A stretch of 14,627 nt of DNA from Mageeibacillus sp. UBA5770 (GCA_002418705.1 DIEQ01000057.1:1-14627), one strand, 5' to 3'; shown: positions 6,726 through 13,584, counted from the stretch's first letter. Translations and numbers: made by a program. The notes: a model not told the origin generated them from the sequence alone.

Positions 6726-6845
6726 TTATAGGTTTCTGATAAGATCGAGATAATTTGCACAGATGTAAGCCACTACAAACGCAAATGCTGCCATTAGTAT
6801 GGATGGCACAGCCGGGTTGAAGATAGGAAGCGGTTTTTGTTCCAT
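6726..6845 (-). CDS. 39-aa single-pass membrane micro-protein at the head of the transporter cassette
   Basis: A short gene found by reading upstream of the 102-aa gene. It begins ATG at 6845 and ends TAA at 6728-6726. An excellent ribosome binding site (AAAGGAGGAT) sits upstream. The protein is MEQKPLPIFNPAVPS, then one hydrophobic segment at about 16-31 (ILMAAFAFVVAYICAN), then YLDLIRNL. The pattern of Pro-rich N-terminus plus one TM helix fits small subunits of membrane transport complexes. It leads the three following genes with short spacers, so co-transcription is likely. I know no named family. Confidence 0.7.
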   Translation of the reverse strand: MEQKPLPIFNPAVPSILMAAFAFVVAYICANYLDLIRNL

Positions 6846-6890
6846 TATTTTATCCTCCTTTCTTAACTTAATAGCTTAATACTCATGTCC

Positions 6891-6910
6891 ACCAAATTTA
6901 AAAAATTGGT
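6891..6910. repeat. AT-rich imperfect palindrome upstream of the cassette
   Basis: ACCAAATTTA meets AAAAATTGGT with 16 of 20 positions symmetric. It sits 46 bases before the 39-aa gene and could be an operator or a small stem. Evidence is limited to the symmetry. Confidence 0.3.
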
Positions 6911-6952
6911 ATTGAATATGAAAGCTAGTGATCTAAATTGCCAGTTCTGCCC

Positions 6953-6982
6953 GCTTGCAGGATGATACTACATTCTGCAAGC
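6953..6982 (-). repeat. 8-bp hairpin between formamidase gene and transporter cassette
   Basis: GCTTGCAG (6953-6960) and CTGCAAGC (6975-6982) form a perfect stem with a 14-base loop. No U-run follows on the minus strand. It lies in the 206-base spacer, the longest within the gene run, and could mark an RNA processing or attenuation point. No strong promoter is visible in this spacer. Confidence 0.45.
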
Positions 6983-7051
6983 AGACATTCATACTCCTGG
7001 TGATTATTGTTCTTTTTAAAATTTCTTGTCGAAGCTAATTACATTACACCT

Positions 7052-7993
7052 TTACAGCGGGCACTTGACCATCTCTCGAACTGCCGAAAGAGGCAATGAC
7101 ATTCGCGCACTCTTCAAGGGATCTACAACCTGGCTTATCTCTAAGTTTGCGAAGGTTCCACATACAAATCCTGCGTCATCCCATGTTAATTCTCCATTCC
7201 CATTGTCAACACTGATGAAATTCACAAGATTCAACATTGCTTTTTTCAATGCGTCATCTGTTGTATAATCAGAAGCAATAGATGCAAATTTCTCTGAATT
7301 TTTGCAGAATGGGATGCTGATTTTCATATCTCTTCTTACATTGAATTCAAGCTCGACTTCTCCTCCAGCTTCGATTCCGGTATACCAAGATTCTCCGTCA
7401 CCTTGAGATGCATGTAAATCGCCGGTTGAGAATAGTCCACCTTCGACAAAAACAGGCAGATACAGAGTAGCTCCTTCTGCAAGGATAGTAGTATCCATGT
7501 TCCCACCGTGGTCACCTGGTTCGATCGTTCTCCAAGTCTTATCCGCAGCCGCAACTCCCATGACACCGATCATTGGTTTAGCTTGAATTTTAATTTTGTC
7601 AGTTATGTTCACATTATATTCCGTATCCCAACTGAACATCTTTGTCTTGCCTTTTTTTATCAAATCTCCCAGCAACCCTTCATCTGGACAGCAAATAGCC
7701 GCTGCCGGAGAATCAACATGAACCCTCTTGATTTTGATTTCGAGCACATCCCCAGGCTTCAAACCATTAAAATATACCGGACCAGTTGCTGGATTGATAG
7801 TGTCGTAATCAAGTCCTTCGAGTGTATCTTCTTCCGATTTCAAAGCTCCTCTGAAAACATCAATCGTTTCAAAAGTTATTCTGGCTGGAAGATCAATGGT
7901 CAAAACAGGCTTGACATCTTTTCCGATCAGACATGTCAGGTTATCTCTGGTTACCCGAGCTTCATTCCATTTTTTTCCTACATACTCACTCAT
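7052..7993 (-). CDS. Acetamidase/formamidase family amidohydrolase
   Basis: Family members hydrolyse short amides (formamide, acetamide) to the acid and ammonia. The 313 residues contain the characteristic blocks: GPVYFNGLKPGDVLEIKI (71-88), GVMGVAAADKTWRTIEPGDHGGNMDT (143-168), and GDLHASQGDGE (191-201), the last two being the signature metal/active-site region of FmdA/AmdA-type enzymes. Length is at the short end of the family (about 300-400). AAAGGAGG precedes the ATG, and it starts 42 bases after the dehydrogenase gene, so the two are probably one operon. The actual amide is unknown; the neighbourhood suggests a hydroxy- or oxo-acid amide or a formyl-derived product. Cytoplasmic: no signal peptide. 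Confidence 0.88.
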   Translation of the reverse strand: MSEYVGKKWNEARVTRDNLTCLIGKDVKPVLTIDLPARITFETIDVFRGALKSEEDTLEGLDYDTINPATGPVYFNGLKPGDVLEIKIKRVHVDSPAAAICCPDEGLLGDLIKKGKTKMFSWDTEYNVNITDKIKIQAKPMIGVMGVAAADKTWRTIEPGDHGGNMDTTILAEGATLYLPVFVEGGLFSTGDLHASQGDGESWYTGIEAGGEVELEFNVRRDMKISIPFCKNSEKFASIASDYTTDDALKKAMLNLVNFISVDNGNGELTWDDAGFVCGTFANLEISQVVDPLKSARMSLPLSAVREMVKCPL

Positions 7994-8035
7994 TTCTTTT
8001 CCTCCTTTAAATCAAACAATTATTTAACGTTAAAA

Positions 8036-9037
8036 TTATTTTTGAAATCTGGCAACACCGTCAACATCCTTATTTACAAGATACCTAGGCAGCTTTTTGT
8101 GCTCAAGCACTTCAACAACCTGCTCCATCGCCTTAACTCTACATTCATCACAGGAATCTTCCGAGTAATAGGCTGCATGCGGCGTCATAATGACCTGGTC
8201 CATACCCATCAGCGGGCTTGTCACAGCACCTTCATTTTCGATTACATCGATTGCCGCCGCCGTTACCCTTCCGCTTTCGATAGCGGCTTTAAGCGCATCT
8301 TCATCGATCACTCCGCCTCTGCCTGTAGCTATGACGACAGCTCCCGGCTTGATCACATCGAAAAGTTCCTTTCCAATGAGATGCCTTGTCGTTGGCAGCA
8401 GTGGCGTATGAACTGAGATGTAGTCGCTTTGCGCGAATAAACTTTCCAGGCTTTCAGCTCTTTCAACACCGTATTGTTTAAGGATTTCATCGCTTACAAA
8501 TGGATCGTAGGTGACCAGTTTCATTCCAAAAGGTTTCAAGAGTTCTGCAATTCTTCTCGGAATATTTCCGAATGCCACCAGGCCATAGGTTCGACCCTTT
8601 GTACGGTACATTTTTCCTGCGGCATAAACATCCCACTTGCCCTCACGGACACTACGGTCAAGCTGCGTGATTTTTCTTGCACAATCAAGCGCCATGCCAA
8701 CAGTATGAGTAGCAACTTCCTCAATGCAGTAATCCGGGACATTCCCTATGCAAATACCAAATTCCGTTGCTGCTTTTAAATCGATGTTATTGACGCCTAT
8801 AGCATGAATAGTCAATACTTTGCAGCTCTTTAACTTGCTAAGGGCCTCACGGTCTGTTTTCAGATATACGATAATGACGCCATCAGCATTTTGTGCTTCA
8901 GCAAAGAATCTTTCATCATTATCCCCATCGATTCTAATAAGATTAAAATTATCGTATTTGCCATTAGTTAGTACTTGTTCTTCGATTGTGGTTCCAACAC
9001 CTTCAGTGTTATACAGCACGACTTTATGTTTTGCCAT
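8036..9037 (-). CDS. D-isomer-specific 2-hydroxyacid dehydrogenase (NAD(P)-dependent)
   Basis: Interconverts a D-2-hydroxyacid and the 2-oxoacid with a nicotinamide cofactor. The 333 residues show the catalytic set by position: Arg240 in ATGRGG, Glu269 in DVIENEG, and His287 in MTPHAAY, matching the Arg/Glu/His spacing of glycerate-dehydrogenase-like enzymes. The Rossmann turn is GLVAFGNIPRR (152-162): the usual first glycine of GxGxxG is Ala155 and the third is Pro160, a variant seen in part of the CtBP-like branch. The acidic end of the second strand (TYDPF, 177-181) has Asp at the expected spot, favouring NAD. It follows the ThDP gene by 27 bases, with AAGGGGG before ATG. The likely partner is the LarA-like racemase, which could supply the D-isomer. 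Confidence 0.9.
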   Translation of the reverse strand: MAKHKVVLYNTEGVGTTIEEQVLTNGKYDNFNLIRIDGDNDERFFAEAQNADGVIIVYLKTDREALSKLKSCKVLTIHAIGVNNIDLKAATEFGICIGNVPDYCIEEVATHTVGMALDCARKITQLDRSVREGKWDVYAAGKMYRTKGRTYGLVAFGNIPRRIAELLKPFGMKLVTYDPFVSDEILKQYGVERAESLESLFAQSDYISVHTPLLPTTRHLIGKELFDVIKPGAVVIATGRGGVIDEDALKAAIESGRVTAAAIDVIENEGAVTSPLMGMDQVIMTPHAAYYSEDSCDECRVKAMEQVVEVLEHKKLPRYLVNKDVDGVARFQK

Positions 9038-9064
9038 TTCTTAATCCCCCTTTAATTTTTTAAA

Positions 9065-10762
9065 TCAAACAACTGGTGCTGGTGCTCCGCCGCAGCCATA
9101 CATTACTGTGAATGGGCACGGATGTTCACTATCGACTATAACATTGATGATGGAAGGCTTTCCGGATTCATAGGCTCTTTTGATTGCCGGGATAATTTCG
9201 TTCACATCCGTAACAAGTTCTCCATATCCACCAAATGCTTTTGCGATATCTTCATAATGTCGTCCTTCTGCCAAAGTTGTCGCGATATAGCCTTTCTTGA
9301 CTTCGTCTGCAGCCCTCATTGTATCAGCCATTTTGACCATGCCCCATTGAGAGTCGTTGGATACGACACAAATAACCTGCATTCCATGTCGTTCCATAGT
9401 ATCAAATTCTCCAAGATAAAATCCGATACTGCCATCCCCTGTATATTCGAGAACCGGTTTCTTGTGGGCGCACCATGCACCCATGGCAAATCCTTGACCC
9501 GTTCCAATCGTACCATTTGCTGCATATCCGACTATCTGTCCAGGTCTGTGGGCTTTGACTGCTCTCATGATCCATTCATAGGAATCTCCACCGTCCACTG
9601 CAAGCGACCAATCCCGGCCCTCATCTGCAAGGAACTTGCCTACTTCAGCAGCGCATCTTGCCGGATGCATTGGTGTTATATCACCAAATTCATAGCCTTT
9701 ATACCAGTCTTCCCAATATTTCTTGTGTAGCTTCTCAGCCTCAACAGCCCAAGTCTTGTCTGTTCTCTTGGCAGTTTTAGATTTTACTGCTTCAAGCATT
9801 TGCTTAGCACCTGCACCCGCGCCTGCTACTATGCCGACATTTGCTGGAGCATTGAAACCAATTCTGGTCAAATCCGGATTTATCTGAATGAATTTTGCAT
9901 CTTCATTAATGAGAGGCGGCTGACCCTGATTCAATCTGAAATTCATATTCGCTGACAATGTCATGATGACATCAGCTTCGCAAAGAGCACCTTCTCCGAT
10001 TCCAAACAAAACATTATCTTCATCGCCAAACAAGCCTCTGGCCATGGTCGTCGCATAAACCGGTATCTGCAAATAATTAATCAGCTCTTCAACGGCTTCG
10101 CCATACTGCTTTGTGAATATGCTTGTATCCCCGACAACGAGTACCGGTTTTTTTGCAGCCACCAGCATTTCAGCAGCTTTATCAATTAAAACCGGATCAC
10201 CAAATGCTTGCGCTGATGTTCTTGAAAGTTCAGGAAATGCAACATCTTCCTCTACTACCTTTCCTTTCATAATATTGACTGGGCATTCGAGATAAACCGG
10301 ACCAGGTATTGTATTCAGTGCATTCCTGAAAGCTTTAGCTACATATTCCGGAATTCTTGCAGTATCGAATATTTTAGCCGCCCAAAGCGTATTAGTCTTG
10401 AGTATGCTTATCGTGTCCAGACCCATGTCTTGTTCAGCACCGGAATCAAAATCCCCTACTCCCACCGAAGCAGCGATAACAATAATCGGAGAATTCGCTG
10501 CTCTCGCTTCAAATATACCCTGCATCGTCTGCATAACGCCTGGAGTTACTGTTGCTAATATAACTCCCGGTTTTCCGGTCATTCTAGCATAAGCATCAGC
10601 GGCATAAACACCCGCATTTTCGTGTCTGACATCGATGACTTTTATCCCCTCTGCACGGCAACCATAAATCAATGGCATAATTTGTCCACCGCATAAAGTG
10701 AAAATTTGCTCGACGCCCTCACGTTTCAATTGTTTTGCAAATAATCTTCCTCCGTTAACCAA
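9065..10762 (-). CDS. ThDP-dependent lyase/decarboxylase, acetolactate-synthase / 2-hydroxyacyl-CoA-lyase-like
   Basis: 565 residues with the full three-domain ThDP layout. Seen: the cofactor-activating Glu48 in VRHENAGVYAADAYAR (45-60), the central domain (about 190-330), and the ThDP/Mg motif GDGS (442-445) ending in Asn469 (SND). The substrate-side block VDGGDS and GTIGTGQGFAMGA resembles ILVBL/HACL-type 2-hydroxyacyl-CoA lyases, which release formyl-CoA. Benzoylformate-decarboxylase-like or carboligase activity is equally possible, and I cannot confirm a CoA site. The start is TTG at 10762, supported by GGAGG 7 bases upstream; no better start exists. As first gene of the run, it is controlled by the promoter at 10979-11006 and probably the divergent XRE-cupin regulator. 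A formyl product would fit the nearby formamidase, but this is inference. Confidence 0.88.
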   Translation of the reverse strand: MVNGGRLFAKQLKREGVEQIFTLCGGQIMPLIYGCRAEGIKVIDVRHENAGVYAADAYARMTGKPGVILATVTPGVMQTMQGIFEARAANSPIIVIAASVGVGDFDSGAEQDMGLDTISILKTNTLWAAKIFDTARIPEYVAKAFRNALNTIPGPVYLECPVNIMKGKVVEEDVAFPELSRTSAQAFGDPVLIDKAAEMLVAAKKPVLVVGDTSIFTKQYGEAVEELINYLQIPVYATTMARGLFGDEDNVLFGIGEGALCEADVIMTLSANMNFRLNQGQPPLINEDAKFIQINPDLTRIGFNAPANVGIVAGAGAGAKQMLEAVKSKTAKRTDKTWAVEAEKLHKKYWEDWYKGYEFGDITPMHPARCAAEVGKFLADEGRDWSLAVDGGDSYEWIMRAVKAHRPGQIVGYAANGTIGTGQGFAMGAWCAHKKPVLEYTGDGSIGFYLGEFDTMERHGMQVICVVSNDSQWGMVKMADTMRAADEVKKGYIATTLAEGRHYEDIAKAFGGYGELVTDVNEIIPAIKRAYESGKPSIINVIVDSEHPCPFTVMYGCGGAPAPVV

Positions 10763-10781
10763 TTCTTTTCCTCCTTTTTAC

Positions 10782-10822
10782 AATGTAAATTCCAGTTACT
10801 CAAAGCATCTTTGATTTACATT
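10782..10822 (-). promoter_or_regulatory. Stem-loop in the 5' leader of the catabolic operon
   Basis: On the minus strand AATGTAAAT (10822-10814) pairs perfectly with ATTTACATT (10790-10782). A nested hairpin (TCAAAG / CTTTGA, 10800-10814) can form within it. The base of the stem ends 7 bases before the GGAGG of the ThDP gene, so it could limit access to that site, which is already paired with a weak TTG start. Confidence 0.45.
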
Positions 10823-10944
10823 ATTCTGTAATTGAGTAGAACGTGACCTAATAAGTATGATCCTTCTTTTCAGCTTGTCCTCTCGCATATTTGATTGAGA
10901 TAAATTGATTTTTGCGCAGCTGCTTGTTTTTGTTTGCATATTCC

Positions 10945-10999
10945 TGTTCATATTTGAACATTAATATTCTTTGTGTTCATAATAGCATAATTTTGTTCA
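10945..10999. promoter_or_regulatory. TGTTCA/TGAACA operator cluster, candidate binding sites of the XRE-cupin regulator
   Basis: A perfect palindrome TGTTCA-TATT-TGAACA lies at 10945-10960. Two further copies of TGTTCA in the same direction lie at 10974-10979 and 10994-10999, 20 bp apart (about two helical turns). They overlap the -10 region and spacer of the minus-strand promoter, and the palindrome lies just downstream of its start. This placement suits repression of the operon. Confidence 0.6.
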
Positions 11000-11006
11000 T
11001 TGTCAA
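10979..11006 (-). promoter_or_regulatory. Sigma-A promoter of the ThDP-dehydrogenase-formamidase operon
   Basis: On the minus strand a perfect TTGACA (11006-11001) and TATTAT (10984-10979) are 16 bp apart. The predicted start near 10972 leaves a leader of about 210 bases before the TTG codon at 10762. The TGTTCA repeats overlie it. A 10-bp palindrome CATGCGCATG at 11039-11048 lies about 70 bases upstream of the start and could be an additional site. In the rest of the 477-base intergenic region (to 11239) I see only the GGGTTACCC symmetry at 11102-11110 and the plus-strand promoter. Confidence 0.75.
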
Positions 11007-11177
11007 CTGCCCTTTATGATTTTATTCTATTTTTTTTACATGCGCATGAATTTTATTCCTCTTCTGTGAATTTTTTCCATTAAATACGTTTGTTATCAAG
11101 AGGGTTACCCCTGTCGACGATTACATTAAATATCAATCAATCTTCACAATTTATGCTGCAATAAACAGATTATCACC

Positions 11178-11205
11178 TTGACACATTAGCGTAATTGTTT
11201 ATACT
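11178..11205 (+). promoter_or_regulatory. Sigma-A promoter of the XRE-cupin regulator
   Basis: TTGACA (11178-11183) and TATACT (11200-11205) are separated by 16 bp, with a predicted start near 11212. The translational start is 28 bases further on, with GGAGG at 11229-11233. Confidence 0.75.
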
Positions 11206-11239
11206 TAAATACAGATTTATAAAATTTCGGAGGTTCTAT

Positions 11240-11827
11240 ATGAATATAGGCAAGATGATTAAAGATTTAAGGACAAAAAGAAATATGACTTTGCGCGATC
11301 TATCAAAGAAAACGAACCTTTCAATTGGTTTTCTATCACAGCTCGAAAGAGACATGACTACTGTCGCAGTCGACTCGCTTATGGAAATAGCGAGTGCCTT
11401 GGAAGTCGATTTGAATTACTTTTTAAGTGTTCCGAATGATTCTCAGGAAACTATAATTCACTCTTACGAACAAACGGTCTCTTTTGTTGAATCCGATAAA
11501 TATGTGCATTCATACTTATCAAGGGATCTGCACAACAATATACTTTTCCCAGACCTTGTAACTTTGCTGCCATCATTAGATAGCTTGCATAAAGAAAGCA
11601 AAACAACTTTTTCTCATAAAATCGAAGAGTTTATATATATTCTCGAAGGAATCCTAACCGTCAACTATAACGGATCTATTTCCAATATGTATCCAGGAGA
11701 TAGTTTTTTGTTTAAATCTACTATTCCTCATAACTGGTATAATGAAACAAACCAAATTACAAAGGTATTGGCTATTCATTATCCTAATCCTTTTTTAAAG
11801 AGGAATGAGACTAACGAATCTGATTAG
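11240..11827 (+). CDS. XRE-family transcriptional regulator with C-terminal cupin domain
   Basis: 195 residues from the chosen ATG at 11240, which has GGAGG 6 bases upstream; an in-frame ATG at 11195 lies inside the promoter and is rejected. Residues 1-60 form an XRE helix-turn-helix (IGKMIKDLRTKRNMTLRDLS, then LSIGFLSQLERD and SLMEIASALEVDLNYFL). Residues about 100-185 form a cupin barrel: HKIEEFIYILEGILTVNYNG, then YPGDSFLFKSTIPHNWYN, with the cupin-type His/Glu/His candidates. Such regulators bind a small ligand in the cupin pocket and typically control one adjacent catabolic or transport operon. Divergent orientation from the ThDP operon and the TGTTCA cluster between them support that here. 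It is the only clear plus-strand gene in the window. Confidence 0.93.
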   Translation: MNIGKMIKDLRTKRNMTLRDLSKKTNLSIGFLSQLERDMTTVAVDSLMEIASALEVDLNYFLSVPNDSQETIIHSYEQTVSFVESDKYVHSYLSRDLHNNILFPDLVTLLPSLDSLHKESKTTFSHKIEEFIYILEGILTVNYNGSISNMYPGDSFLFKSTIPHNWYNETNQITKVLAIHYPNPFLKRNETNESD

Positions 11828-11854
11828 AGAGTTATGGTTTGAGAACTGTATCAA

Positions 11855-11894
11855 CAAGCAGAATCATAAACGGTTGTTTGTATGAATCTGCTTG
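11855..11894 (+). repeat. Imperfect hairpin after the regulator gene
   Basis: CAAGCAGA-A-TCATA (11855-11868) faces TATGA-A-TCTGCTTG (11881-11894), giving 13 pairs with one mismatch. It sits 27 bases after the regulator stop. No U-run follows, so it may be a 3'-UTR stem rather than the terminator itself. The 60 bases between it and the next stem hold nothing I can identify. Confidence 0.45.
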
Positions 11895-11952
11895 GTTCGT
11901 TATACTTAAAGAACCATTATTCCTTGACAGCATTATCAGTATAATCCGCAAA

Positions 11953-11988
11953 TTAAAATGCGATGTAACCATTATCATCGCATTTTAA
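11953..11988 (+). terminator. Bidirectional terminator of the regulator gene
   Basis: TTAAAATGCGATG (11953-11965) pairs perfectly with CATCGCATTTTAA (11976-11988), with a 10-base loop. The A-rich left and T-rich right arms make it read as a terminator in both directions, between the convergent regulator and stalk-protein genes. Confidence 0.75.
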
Positions 11989-11993
11989 AATAT

Positions 11994-12020
11994 TTAAAAA
12001 GACTTTCCCGGAATCCGGGC
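11994..12020 (-). terminator. Probable terminator of the stalk-domain gene
   Basis: On the minus strand CCCGGATTCCGGG (12019-12007) is a short GC-rich stem followed by AAAGTCTTTTT. The loop is very small, so it may work together with the bidirectional stem at 11953-11988. Confidence 0.5.
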
Positions 12021-12056
12021 ATTTAAATCACGAAGTTCAATAACTCACTTAAGCGA

Positions 12057-13376
12057 TTACCAAATGGTGGTCAGGATCCCGTCATCAAAGTAATAAACCG
12101 AATCTGCATAATCAGACTCATAGACCCATAATTCAAGTTTGGAAAATTTTGTTTCAAGCTGTGTCATTTTATCCGGATTGCTCTGCCTCTGAACCAGGAA
12201 CATGTCCTTTGTCATCCCTGTCCATGGTGTTTCGCCTTTCAGCCTCTTCCAGGTGTTGTCGTCCCAGGTGAACATCGTTTTCGGATCCTTCTCCAGGACG
12301 TTGTAGGCCTGGTTGTTTTTCGGATCCAAAAGATAGCCGAGAAAAGCGTCCATGGTCATGAGCCCGCTGTGTTTATCATTGATGGTCACCTTGAAGGCCG
12401 TATCATAACTATTGATGATTTGTCCATCCAGCAGCTTTTCGTCCTGTACAAGACTCAAGCCCGATCCGTCATCAAACGCGATTTCATTCCAGATGTCCAA
12501 ATCAAATACATGCTCGTCGATTTTTATTTTGATATAGTTTCCCGCCGTCGTACCTTCCTCAAGCATATCCACCTTGATCTGCCTGAAATCAGAAGCGTCA
12601 AAGAATTTGCTGTTTCCATACATTCCAGTTACGATATCAGCATCGACCCAATAAACCTTTCCGACAAATGGAGACTGCTTATACCATCCGGTTCCATAGT
12701 TGGCGATTTTAAAATCCGGTACATTAGGGATCAATCGGCCATCAGCGCTGTATAAGGTGTAGATTTTGACGTCATGGTTGATTCCGGTATAACGGGTTTC
12801 CGCAGTCTTCACGCCATTGATGTACTTGGCTTCAAATTCCGGGTATGGCGCGCTTCCTTCATATCCTGCATATCGCCATTCAATGATATCCGACTTGCTG
12901 ATCAAAATCAGATTCGAAGCTTGGATCCATACCACCTTATATCCCAGGTTCTCAGAAAGGAATCTCAAGGGGATCATGGTTCTCCCGTCAATGATGCTTG
13001 CAGGAATATCCAGAATGATTTCCTGCCCGTTGACCAGCGCCTTATTGCTGTCTATAGTAAATGAAATTGTATTATCCGGGTCTGTTCCCTGTGCTGTCCT
13101 CGTGCTGTTGTCCCAGCTTACCGTGAGTCCAAATGTCTCAAACATCGTTCTCATCGGCACCAGAGTTCTACCGCTGACGATACGCGGATACACATCAAAA
13201 GCAATTTGATCCCCATCCAGGATTACTCGGGTATCAGGTGATTTTTCATAGTCAATATTCTCAAAAGCCTGTTCGGTATTTTCGGTTTCCGCAGCTATGG
13301 CCTCAGGCATTTGCACCGATATCATACCGGCCATCAACGCGAGACTGAGCGCGATCATTGCAATCCGTTTTTTCAT
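12057..13376 (-). CDS. Secreted protein with copper-amine-oxidase N-terminal-like (stalk) domain
   Basis: 439 residues from ATG at 13376, chosen because GGAGGGG precedes it and a textbook signal peptide follows (MKKRIAMIALSLALMAG..., cleavage near AIA-AE, residue 28-29). Reading the frame further upstream only translates the leader terminator. Residues about 45-150 hold two stalk repeats: RIVSGRTLVPMRTMFETFGL with VSWDN, then ASIIDGRTMIPLRFLSENLG with KVVW, the pattern of the cell-surface 'copper amine oxidase N-terminal' domain common in Clostridia. It has no oxidase catalytic part. The remaining 290 residues are rich in Asp, Trp and Tyr and are not recognised. It is likely extracytoplasmic, possibly wall-associated. 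It appears monocistronic and is under control of a structured leader. Confidence 0.85.
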   Translation of the reverse strand: MKKRIAMIALSLALMAGMISVQMPEAIAAETENTEQAFENIDYEKSPDTRVILDGDQIAFDVYPRIVSGRTLVPMRTMFETFGLTVSWDNSTRTAQGTDPDNTISFTIDSNKALVNGQEIILDIPASIIDGRTMIPLRFLSENLGYKVVWIQASNLILISKSDIIEWRYAGYEGSAPYPEFEAKYINGVKTAETRYTGINHDVKIYTLYSADGRLIPNVPDFKIANYGTGWYKQSPFVGKVYWVDADIVTGMYGNSKFFDASDFRQIKVDMLEEGTTAGNYIKIKIDEHVFDLDIWNEIAFDDGSGLSLVQDEKLLDGQIINSYDTAFKVTINDKHSGLMTMDAFLGYLLDPKNNQAYNVLEKDPKTMFTWDDNTWKRLKGETPWTGMTKDMFLVQRQSNPDKMTQLETKFSKLELWVYESDYADSVYYFDDGILTTIW

Positions 13377-13445
13377 GAGTATCCCCTCCCTCAACCTATC
13401 AATGCTTATTTTTAGATTTGATCTGATTCTCCCAGAATTAAACAA

Positions 13446-13514
13446 AACCGACCACAAAAGGTCGGTTACGCTACCAGCTCCCCAAAGAGAAAGCATCCAG
13501 ATGATCTCTCCGGT
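13446..13514 (-). promoter_or_regulatory. Structured leader with intrinsic terminator upstream of the stalk-domain gene
   Basis: On the minus strand, ACCGG (13514-13510) pairs with CUGGU (13477-13473, one G-U pair). It encloses AGAGA/UCUCU (13509-13505 with 13490-13486). It is followed by GTAGCGTAACCGACC and a clear terminator: AACCGACC (13453-13446 region) with GGTCGGTT and a TTGTTTAATT tail, 8 bp with a 6-base loop. The 5' AACCG can also pair with the terminator's CGGTT, a possible antiterminator. The G-U pair favours minus-strand RNA. The 3' string resembles, from memory, the end of c-di-GMP-II riboswitches, but the 5' half does not match. Confidence 0.6.
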
Positions 13515-13555
13515 TCATTGCTATCCACTTTTAAATAATATTGTTTTATAATTTA

Positions 13556-13584
13556 TTTATATACCTTTTTCTGCGGATTTACAA
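13556..13584 (-). promoter_or_regulatory. Sigma-A promoter of the stalk-domain gene
   Basis: On the minus strand TTGTAA (13584-13579) and TATAAA (13561-13556) are 17 bp apart. The predicted start near 13549 gives a leader of about 170 bases holding the stem and terminator described at 13446-13514. Confidence 0.55.

Noticed and set aside
7508..8416. 302-codon plus-strand open frame opposite the formamidase and dehydrogenase genes
   Set aside because: It spans the end of one well-supported gene and the start of another on the opposite strand, has no ribosome binding site, and its protein (rich in Phe, Ser, His, Arg) has no recognisable motif; it mirrors codon use of the real genes.
9122..9730. 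202-codon plus-strand open frame opposite the ThDP enzyme
   Set aside because: It lies wholly within the catalytic domain of a clearly identified gene and has no family features or start signals.
11931..11956. TTGACA and TATAAT boxes on the plus strand after the regulator gene
   Set aside because: They are only about 10 bp apart, too close for a sigma-A promoter, and no plus-strand gene follows.
13377..13496. N-terminal extension of the stalk-domain protein by 40 codons
   Set aside because: The extension reads through the leader terminator, has no ribosome binding site, and would bury the signal peptide; the ATG at 13376 has GGAGGGG before it.
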